This document shows, piece by piece, positions 48,635 through 61,100 of a stretch of DNA of 64,000 nt. The position numbers and the translations under genes were made by a program. The notes under the pieces were generated by a model. That model worked only from the letters and a program-made list of their open reading frames with translations, had not been told where the DNA came from and did not search any database. The DNA lies in assembly GCF_050947335.1 (NCBI RefSeq), contig NC_134988.1, positions 620,001-684,000 of the forward strand, given 5' to 3'. This stretch comes from Megachile rotundata (lineage: Eukaryota; Arthropoda; Insecta; Hymenoptera; Megachilidae). Every line of letters begins with the position of its first letter. Position 1 is the first letter of the stretch.

Positions 48635-50499
48635 AATACAATCTCCCAAATACAATCTCCCAAATACAATCTCCCAAATACAATCATACAATCACAATCA
48701 TACAACCACAATCATACAATCACAATCATGCAATCACAATCATACATTCAAAATTATGCAATCACAATCATACAATCACAATCATACAATCACAATCATA
48801 CAATCACAATCATACAATCACAATCATACAATCACAATCATACAATCACAATCATACAATCACAATCATACAATCACAATCATACAATCACAATCATACA
48901 ATCGCAATCATACAATTACAATCTCCCAAATACAATCTCCCAAATACAATCATACAATCACAATCATACAATCACAATCATACAATCACAATCATACTAT
49001 CACAATCATGCAATCACAATCATACAATCACAATCGTACAATCACAATCATACATTCAAAATCATGCAATCACAACCATACAATCACAATCATACAATCA
49101 CAATCATACAATCATAATCATACAATTACAATCATACATCACAATCATACAATCACAATCATACAATCGCAATCATACAATTACAATCTCCCAAATACAA
49201 TCTCCCAAATACAATCATACAATCACAATCATACAATCACAATCATACAATCACAATCATACAATCACAATCATACAATCACAATCATACAATCACAATC
49301 ATACAATCACAATCATACAATCACAATCATACAATCACAATCATACAATCACAATCATACATTCAAAATCATGCAATCACGACCATACAATCACAATCAT
49401 GCAATCACAATCATACAATCACAATCATACATTCAAAATCATGCAATCACAATCATACAATCACAATCATACAATCACAATCATACAATCACAATCATAC
49501 AATCACAATCATAGAATCACAATCATAGAATCACAATCATACAATCACAATCATACAATCGCAATCATACAATCACAATCATACAATCACTATCATACAA
49601 TCACAATCATACAATCACAATCATACAATCGACTTCATACAATCTCAATCATACAATCACAATCATACAATCACAATCATACAATCACAATCATACTATC
49701 ACAATCATACAATCACAATCATACAATCACAATCATACAATCACAATCATACATTCAAAATCATGCAATCACAACCATACAATCACAATCATACAATCAC
49801 AATCATGCAATCACAATCATACAATCACAATCATACAATCACAATCATACAATCACAATCATACAATCACAATCATACAATCACAATCATACATTCAAAA
49901 TCATACAATCACAATCATACAATCGCAATCATACAATCACAATCATACATTCAAAATCATGCAATCACAACCATACAATCACAATCATGCAATCACAATC
50001 ATACAATCACAATCATACATTCAAAATCATGCAATCACAATCATACAATCACAATCATGCAATCACAATCATACAATCACAATCATACAATCACAATCAT
50101 ACAATCACAATCATACAATCACAATCATACAATCACAATCATACAATCACAATCATACAATCGAATTCATACAATCGCAATCATACAATCGCAATCATAC
50201 AATCGCAGTCATACGATTACAATCTCCCAAATACAATCTCCCAAATACAATCATACAATCACAATCATACAATCACAATCATACAATCACAATCATACAA
50301 TCACAATCATACTATCACAATCATACAATCACAATCATACAATCACAATCATACAATCACAATCATACATTCAAAATCATGCAATCACAACCATACAATC
50401 ACAATCATGCAATCACAATCATACAATCACAATCATACATTCAAAATCATGCAATCACAATCATACAATCACAATCATGCAATCACAATCATACTATCA

Positions 50500-51811
50500 C
50501 AATCATACAATCACAATCATACAATCACAATCATACAATCACAATCATACAATCACAATCATACAATCACAATCATACAATCACAATCATACAATCGAAT
50601 TCATACAATCGCAATCATACAATCGCAATCATACAATCGCAGTCATACGGTTACAATCTCCCAAATACAATCTCCCAAATACAATCATACAATCACAATC
50701 ATACAATTACAATCATACAATTACAATCATACAACCACAATCATACAATCACAATCATACATTCAAAATCATGCAATCACAATCATACAATCACAATCAT
50801 ACAATCGCAATCATACAATCGAATTCATACAATCGCAATCATACAATCACAATCATACAATCGCAATCATACAATCACAATCATACAATCACAATCATAC
50901 AATCACAATCATACAATCACAATCATACAATCGAATTCATACAATCGCAATCATACAATCGCAATCATACAATCGCAGTCATACGATTACAATCTCCCAA
51001 ATACAATCTCCCAAATACAATCATACAATCACAATCATACAATCACAATCATACAATCACAATCATACAATCACAATCATACTATCACAATCATACAATC
51101 ACAATCATACAATCACAATCATACAATCACAATCATACATTCAAAATCATGCAATCACAACCATACAATCACAATCATGCAATCACAATCATACAATCAC
51201 AATCATACATTCAAAATCATGCAATCACAATCATACAATCACAATCATGCAATCACAATCATACAATCACAATCATACAATCACAATCATACTATCACAA
51301 TCATACAATCACAATCATACAATCACAATCATACAATCACAATCATACAATCACAATCATACATTCAAAATCATGCAACCACAACCATACAATCACAATC
51401 ATGCAATCACAATCATACAATCACAATCATACATTCAAAATCATGCAATCACAATCATACAATCACAATCATACTATCACAATCATACAATCACAATCAT
51501 ACAATCACAATCATGCAATCACAATCATACAATCACAATCATGCAATCACAATCATACAATCACAATCATACAATCACAATCATACAATCACAATCATAC
51601 AATCACAATCATACAATCACAATCATACAATCACTATCATACAATCACAATCATACAATCACAATCATACAATCGCAAGCATACAATCACATTTATACAA
51701 TCTCAATCATACAATCTCAATCATACAATCACAATCATACAATCACAATCATACATTCAAAATCATGCAATCACAATCATACAATCACAATCATGCAATC
51801 ACAATCATACA
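50500..51811 (+). repeat. Partial copy of the ~2.5 kb higher-order unit (partners in 52,741-57,660)
   Basis: Markers match the next copy at offsets of 2,534 and 2,520 bp: GAATTC (50,597 and 53,131), CGCAGTCATACGG (50,637; CGCAGTCATACGA at 53,171), GCAACCACAACC (51,375 and 53,909) and CGCAAGC (51,674 and 54,194). ACGG instead of ACGA and TTTATAC near 51,692 are private to this copy. The match stops at 51,811, where CTATCAC appears in the partner. Confidence 0.8.
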
Positions 51812-52740
51812 ATCACAATCATACAATCACAATCATACAATCGCAAGCATACAATCACATTCATACAATCTCAATAATACAATCACAATCATACAATCAC
51901 TATCATACAATCACAATCATACAATCACAATCATACAATCGCAAGCATACAATCACATTCATACAATCTCAATCATACAATCTCAATCATACAATCACAA
52001 TCATACAATTACAATCATACAATTACAATCATACAACCACAATCATACAATCACAATCATACATTCAAAATCATGCAATCACAATCATACAATCACAATC
52101 ATGCAATGACAATCATACAATCACAATCATACATTCAAAATCATGCAATCACAATCATACAATCACAATCATACAATCACAATCATGCAATCACAATCAT
52201 ACAATCACAATCATACAATCACAATCATACAATCACAATCATACAATCACAATCATACAATCACAATCATACAATCACAATCATACAATCACAATCATAC
52301 AATCACAATCATACAATCACTATCATACAATCACAATCATACAATCGCAATCATACAATCGCAAGCATACAATCACATTCATACAATCTCAATCATACAA
52401 TCTCAATCATACAATCACAATCATACAATCACAATCATACATTCAAAATCATGCAATCACAATCATACAATCACAATCATGCAATCACAATCATACAATC
52501 ACAATCATACAATCACAATCATACAATCGCAAGCATACAATCACATTCATACAATCTCAATCATACAATCTCAATCATACAATCACAATCATACAATTAC
52601 AATCATACAATTACAATCATACAATCACAATCATACAATCACAATCATACTATCACAATCATACAATCACAATCATACAATCACAATCATACAATCACAA
52701 TCATACAATCACAATCATACATTCAAAATCATACAATCAC

Positions 52741-55113
52741 AATCATACAATCGCAATCATACAATCACAATCATACAATCGCAATCATACAATTGCAATC
52801 TCCCAAATACAATCTCCCAAATACAATCTCCCAAATACAATCATACAATCACAATCATACAATCACAATCATACAATCACAATCATACAATCACAATCAT
52901 GCAATCACAATCATACATTCAAAATCATGCAATCACAACCATACAATCACAATCATGCAATCACAATCATACAATCACAATCATACATTCAAAATCATGC
53001 AATCACAATCATACAATCACAATCATGCAATCACAATCATACAATCACAATCATACAATCACAATCATACAATCACAATCATACAATCACAATCATACAA
53101 TCACAATCATACAATCACAATCATACAATCGAATTCATACAATCGCAATCATACAATCGCAATCATACAATCGCAGTCATACGATTACAATCTCCCAAAT
53201 ACAATCTCCCAAATACAATCATACAATCACAATCATACAATTACAATCATACAATTACAATCATACAACCACAATCATACAATCACAATCATACATTCAA
53301 AATCATGCAATCACAATCATACAATCACAATCATACAATCGCAATCATACAATCGAATTCATACAATCGCAATCATACAATCACAATCATACAATCGCAA
53401 TCATACAATCACAATCATACAATCACAATCATACAATCACAATCATACAATCGAATTCATACAATCGCAATCATACAATCGCAATCATACAATCGCAGTC
53501 ATACGATTACAATCTCCCAAATACAATCTCCCAAATACAATCATACAATCACAATCATACAATCACAATCATACAATCACAATCATACAATCACAATCAT
53601 ACAATCACAATCATACTATCACAATCATACAATCACAATCATACAATCACAATCATACAATCACAATCATACATTCAAAATCATGCAATCACAACCATAC
53701 AATCACAATCATGCAATCACAATCATACAATCACAATCATACATTCAAAATCATGCAATCACAATCATACAATCACAATCATGCAATCACAATCATACAA
53801 TCACAATCATACAATCACAATCATACAATCACAATCATACTATCGGAATCATACAATCACAATCATACAATCACAATCATACAATCACAATCATACATTC
53901 AAAATCATGCAACCACAACCATACAATCACAATCATGCAATCACAATCATACAATCACAATCATACATTCAAAATCATGCAATCACAATCATACAATCAC
54001 AATCATACTATCACAATCATACAATCACAATCATACAATCACAATCATGCAATCACAATCATACAATCACAATCATGCAATCACAATCATACAATCACAA
54101 TCATACAATCACAATCATACAATCACAATCATACAATCACAATCATACAATCACTATCATACAATCACAATCATACAATCACAATCATACAATCGCAAGC
54201 ATACAATCACATTCATACAATCTCAATCATACAATCTCAATCATACAATCACAATCATACAATCACAATCATACATTCAAAATCATGCAATCACAATCAT
54301 ACAATCACAATCATGCAATCACAATCATACTATCACAATCATACAATCACAATCATACAATCACAATCATACAATCACAATCATACAATCACAATCAGAC
54401 ATTCAAAATCATGCAATCACAATCATACAATCACAATCATGCAATCACAATCATAGAATCACAATCATACAATCACAATCATACAATCACAATCATACTA
54501 TCACAATCATACAATCACAATCATACAATCACAATCATACAATCACAATCATACATTCAAAATCATGCAATCACAACCATACAATCACAATCATGCAATC
54601 ACAATCATACAATCACAATCATACATTCAAAATCATGCAATCACAATCATACAATCGCAATCATACAATCGCAATCATACAATCGCAATCATACTATCAC
54701 AATCATACATTCAAAATCATGCAATCACAATCATACAATCACAATCATGCAATCACAATCATACAATCACAATCATACATTCCAAATCATGCAATCACAA
54801 TCATACGATCACAATCATGCAATCACAATCATACAATCATAATCATACAATTACAATCATACATCACAATCATACAATCACAATCATACAATCACTATCA
54901 TACAATCACAATCATACAATCACAATCATACAATCGCAATCATACAATCGAATTCATACAATCGCAATCATACAATCACAATCATACAATCGCAATCATA
55001 CAATCACAATCATACAATCACAATCATACAATCACAATCATACAATCACAATCATACAATCACAATCATACTATCACAATCATACAATCACAATCATACA
55101 ATCACAATCATAC
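52741..55113 (+). repeat. Copy 1 of a ~2.5 kb higher-order repeat (partner 55,232-57,660)
   Basis: Nearly adjacent to its partner. Shared rare markers at an offset of 2,491 bp include AATTGC (52,791 and 55,282), a CTCCCAAAT triplet, CGCAGTC (53,171, 53,493 and 55,662, 55,984), CTATCGG (53,841 and 56,332) and GCAACC (53,909 and 56,400). The offset becomes 2,547 bp near 54,130 because the partner gained four units there. CAGACATTC (54,396 and 56,943) and ATTCCAAATC are shared too. Confidence 0.87.
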
Positions 55114-55231
55114 AATCACAATCATACATTCAAAATCATGCAATCACAACCATACAATCACAATCATGCAATCACAATCATACAATCACAATCATACATT
55201 CAAAATCATGCAATCACAATCATACAATCGC

Positions 55232-57660
55232 AATCATACAATCGCAATCATACAATCACAATCATACAATCGCAATCATACAATTGCAATCTCCCAAATA
55301 CAATCTCCCAAATACAATCTCCCAAATACAATCATACAATCACAATCATACAATCACAATCATACAATCACAATCATACAATCACAATCATGCAATCACA
55401 ATCATACATTCAAAATCATGCAATCACAACCATACAATCACAATCATGCAATCACAATCATACAATCACAATCATACATTCAAAATCATGCAATCACAAT
55501 CATACAATCACAATCATGCAATCACAATCATACAATCACAATCATACAATCACAATCATACAATCACAATCATACAATCACAATCATACAATCACAATCA
55601 TACAATCACAATCATACAATCGAATTCATACAATCGCAATCATACAATCGCAATCATACAATCGCAGTCATACGATTACAATCTCCCAAATACAATCTCC
55701 CAAATACAATCATACAATCACAATCATACAATTACAATCATACAATTACAATCATACAACCACAATCATACAATCACAATCATACATTCAAAATCATGCA
55801 ATCACAATCATACAATCACAATCATACAATCGCAATCATACAATCGAATTCATACAATCGCAATCATACAATCACAATCATACAATCGCAATCATACAAT
55901 CACAATCATACAATCACAATCATACAATCACAATCATACAATCGAATTCATACAATCGCAATCATACAATCGCAATCATACAATCGCAGTCATACGATTA
56001 CAATCTCCCAAATACAATCTCCCAAATACAATCATACAATCACAATCATACAATCACAATCATACAATCACAATCATACAATCACAATCATACAATCACA
56101 ATCATACTATCACAATCATACAATCACAATCATACAATCACAATCATACAATCACAATCATACATTCAAAATCATGCAATCACAACCATACAATCACAAT
56201 CATGCAATCACAATCATACAATCACAATCATACATTCAAAATCATGCAATCACAATCATACAATCACAATCATGCAATCACAATCATACAATCACAATCA
56301 TACAATCACAATCATACAATCACAATCATACTATCGGAATCATACAATCACAATCATACAATCACAATCATACAATCACAATCATACATTCAAAATCATG
56401 CAACCACAACCATACAATCACAATCATGCAATCACAATCATACAATCACAATCATACATTCAAAATCATGCAATCACAATCATACAATCACAATCATACT
56501 ATCACAATCATACAATCACAATCATACAATCACAATCATGCAATCACAATCATACAATCACAATCATGCAATCACAATCATACAATCACAATCATACAAT
56601 CACAATCATACAATCACAATCATACAATCGCAATCATACAATCACAATCATACAATCACAATCATACAATCACAATCATACAATCACAATCATACAATCA
56701 CTATCATACAATCACAATCATACAATCACAATCATACAATCGCAAGCATACAATCACATTCATACAATCTCAATCATACAATCTCAATCATACAATCACA
56801 ATCATACAATCACAATCATACATTCAAAATCATGCAATCACAATCATACAATCACAATCATGCAATCACAATCATACTATCACAATCATACAATCACAAT
56901 CATACAATCACAATCATACAATCACAATCATACAATCACAATCAGACATTCAAAATCATGCAATCACAATCATACAATCACAATCATGCAATCACAATCA
57001 TAGAATCACAATCATACAATCACAATCATACAATCACAATCATACTATCACAATCATACAATCACAATCATACAATCACAATCATACAATCACAATCATA
57101 CATTCAAAATCATGCAATCACAACCATACAATCACAATCATGCAATCACAATCATACAATCACAATCATACATTCAAAATCATGCAATCACAATCATACA
57201 ATCGCAATCATACAATCGCAATCATACAATCGCAATCATACTATCACAATCATACATTCAAAATCATGCAATCACAATCATACAATCACAATCATGCAAT
57301 CACAATCATACAATCACAATCATACATTCCAAATCATGCAATCACAATCATACGATCACAATCATGCAATCACAATCATACAATCATAATCATACAATTA
57401 CAATCATACATCACAATCATACAATCACAATCATACAATCACTATCATACAATCACAATCATACAATCACAATCATACAATCGCAATCATACAATCGAAT
57501 TCATACAATCGCAATCATACAATCACAATCATACAATCGCAATCATACAATCACAATCATACAATCACAATCATACAATCACAATCATACAATCACAATC
57601 ATACAATCACAATCATACTATCACAATCATACAATCACAATCATACAATCACAATCATAC
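55232..57660 (+). repeat. Copy 2 of the ~2.5 kb higher-order repeat (partner 52,741-55,113)
   Basis: It matches copy 1 at offsets of 2,491 and 2,547 bp. The 56-bp gain near 56,620-56,680 includes a CGCAATC unit. The stretch from the CAGACATTC unit (56,943) onward is copied again about 741 bp downstream (57,684), and a further short repetition of the following CGCAATC/CTATCAC block lies at about 57,985-58,165. Confidence 0.87.
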
Positions 57661-58165
57661 AATCACAATCATACAATCACAATCAGACATTCAAAATCAT
57701 GCAATCACAATCATACAATCACAATCATGCAATCACAATCATAGAATCACAATCATACAATCACAATCATACAATCACAATCATACTATCACAATCATAC
57801 AATCACAATCATACAATCACAATCATACAATCACAATCATACATTCAAAATCATGCAATCACAACCATACAATCACAATCATGCAATCACAATCATACAA
57901 TCACAATCATACATTCAAAATCATGCAATCACAATCATACAATCGCAATCATACAATCGCAATCATACAATCGCAATCATACTATCACAATCATACTTTC
58001 AAAATCATGCAATCACAACCATACAATCACAATCATGCAATCACAATCATACAATCACAATCATACATTCAAAATCATGCAATCACAATCATACAATCGC
58101 AATCATACAATCGCAATCATACAATCGCAATCATACTATCACAATCATACATTCAAAATCATGCA
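57640..58165 (+). repeat. Local re-duplication at the end of the 2.5 kb repeats
   Basis: A third CAGACATTC unit (57,684) and the CATAGAATC unit after it repeat 56,943 onward at an offset of 741 bp. A block of three CGCAATC units followed by CTATCACAATC occurs at about 57,945 and again at about 58,091, the first followed by a unique CTTTCAAAATC unit. This patch joins the 2.5 kb repeats to the second copy of the large duplication starting near 58,165. Confidence 0.7.
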
Positions 58166-61100
58166 ATCACAATCATACAATCACAATCATACAATCACAA
58201 TCATACAATCACAATCATACAATCGCAATCATACAATCACAATCATACAATCTCAATCATACAATCACAATCATACAATCATAATCATACAATTACAATC
58301 ATACATCACAATCATACAATCACAATCATACAATCGCAATCATACAATCACAATCATACAATCGCAATCATACAATCACAATCATACAATCACAATCATA
58401 CAATCACAATCATGCAATCACAAAAATACAATCATAATCATACAATCACAATCATACAATCGCAATCATACAATCACAAACATACAATCATAATCATACA
58501 ATCACAATCATACAATCATAATCATACAATTACAATCATACATCACAATCATACAATCACAATCATACAATCGCAATCATACAATTACAATCTCCCAAAT
58601 ACAATCTCCCAAATACAATCATACAATAACAATCATACAATCACAATCATACAATCACAATCATACAATCACAATCATACAATCACAATCATACATTCAA
58701 AATCATGCAATCACGACCATACAATCACAATCATGCAATCACAATCATACAATCACAATCATACATTCAAAATCATGCAATCACAATCATACAATCACAA
58801 TCATACAATCACAATCATACAATCACAATCATACAATCACAATCATAGAATCACAATCATAGAATCACAATCATACAATCGCAATCATACAATCACAATC
58901 ATACAATCACTATCATACAATCACAATCATACAATCACAATCATACAATCGAAAGCATACAATCACATTCATACAATCTCAATCATACAATCTCAATCAT
59001 ACAATCACAATCATACAATCACAATCATACAATCACAACCATACATTCAAAATCATGCAATCACAACCATACAATCACAATCATGAAATCACAATCATAC
59101 GATCACAATCATACATTCAAAATCATGCAATCACAATCATACAATCACAATCATACAATCACAATCATACAATCACAATCATAGAATCACAATCATAGAA
59201 TCACAATCATACAATCACAATCATACAATCGCAATCATACAATCACAATCATACAATCACTATCATACAATCACAATCATACAATCACAATCATACAATC
59301 GCAAGCATACAATCACATTCATACAATCTCAATCATACAATCTCAATCATACAATCACAATCATACAATTACAATCATACAATTACAATCATACAATCAC
59401 AATCATACAATCACTATCATACAATCACAATCATACAATCACAATCATACAATCGCAATCATACAATCGAATTCATACAATCGCAATCATACAATCACAA
59501 TCATACAATCGCAATCATACAATCACAATCATACAATCACAATCATACAATCACAATCATACAATCGAATTCATACAATCGCAATCATACAATCGCAATC
59601 ATACAATCGCAATCATACGATTACAATCTCCCAAATACAATCTCCCAAATACAATCATACAATCACAATCATACAATCACAATCATACAATCACAATCAT
59701 ACAATCACAATCATACTATCACAATCATACAATCACAATCATACAATCACAATCATACAATCACAATCATACATTCAAAATCATGCAATCACAACCATAC
59801 AATCACAATCATGCAATCACAATCATACAATCACAATCATACATTCAAAATCATGCAATCACAATCATACAATCACAATCATGCAATCACAATCATACAA
59901 TCACAATCATACAATCACAATCATACAATCACAATCATACAATCACAATCATACAATCACAATCATACAATCACAATCATACAATCACAATCATACAATC
60001 ACAATCATACAATCACTATCATACAATCACAATCATACAATCACAATCATACAATCGCAAGCATACAATCACATTCATACAATCTCAATCATACAATCTC
60101 AATCATACAATCACAATCATACAATTACAATCATACAATTACAATCATACAATCACAATCATACAATCACAATCATACATTCAAAATCATGCAATCACAA
60201 TCATACAATCACAATCATGCAATCACAATCATACAATCACAATCATACAATCACAATCATACAATCACAATCATACAATCGCAAGCATACAATCACATTC
60301 ATACAATCTCAATCATACAATCTCAATCATACAATCACAATCATACAATTACAATCATGCAATTACAATCATACAATCACAATCATACAATCACTATCAT
60401 ACAATCACAATCATACAATCGCAATCATACAATCGCAATCATACAATCGCAATCATACAATCGAATTCATACAATCGCAATCATACAATCACAATCATAC
60501 AATCGCAATCATACAATCACAATCATACAATCACAATCATACAATCACAATCATACAATCACAATCATACAATCGAATTCATACAATCGCAATCATACAA
60601 TCGCTATCATACAATTACAATCTCCCAAATACAATCATACAATCACAATCATACAATCACAATCATACAATCACAATCATACAATCACAATCATACTATC
60701 ACAATCATACAATCACAATCATACAATCACAATCATACAATCACAATCATACAATCACAATCATACATTCAAAATCATGCAATCACAACCATACAATCAC
60801 AATCATGCAATCACAATCATACAATCACAATCATACATTCAAAATCATGCAATCACAATCATACAATCACAATCATGCAATCACAATCATACAATCACAA
60901 TCATACAATCACAATCACACAATCACAATCATACAATCACAATCATACAATCACAATCATACAATCACAATCATACAATCACAATCATACAATCACAATC
61001 ATACAATCACTATCATACAATCACAATCATACAATCACAATCATACAATCGCAAGCATACAAACACATTCATACAATCTCAATCATACAATCTCAATCAT

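Noticed and set aside
52073..59086. Very long open reading frames on the + strand (hundreds to about 2,300 codons), here and across the window
   Set aside because: They overlap in all three frames, encode the same permuted 14-residue cycle, begin wherever a CATGC variant gives ATG and end wherever CATAATC gives TAA. There is no domain, signal peptide, codon preference, intron signal or unique flank. They are explained by the repeat.
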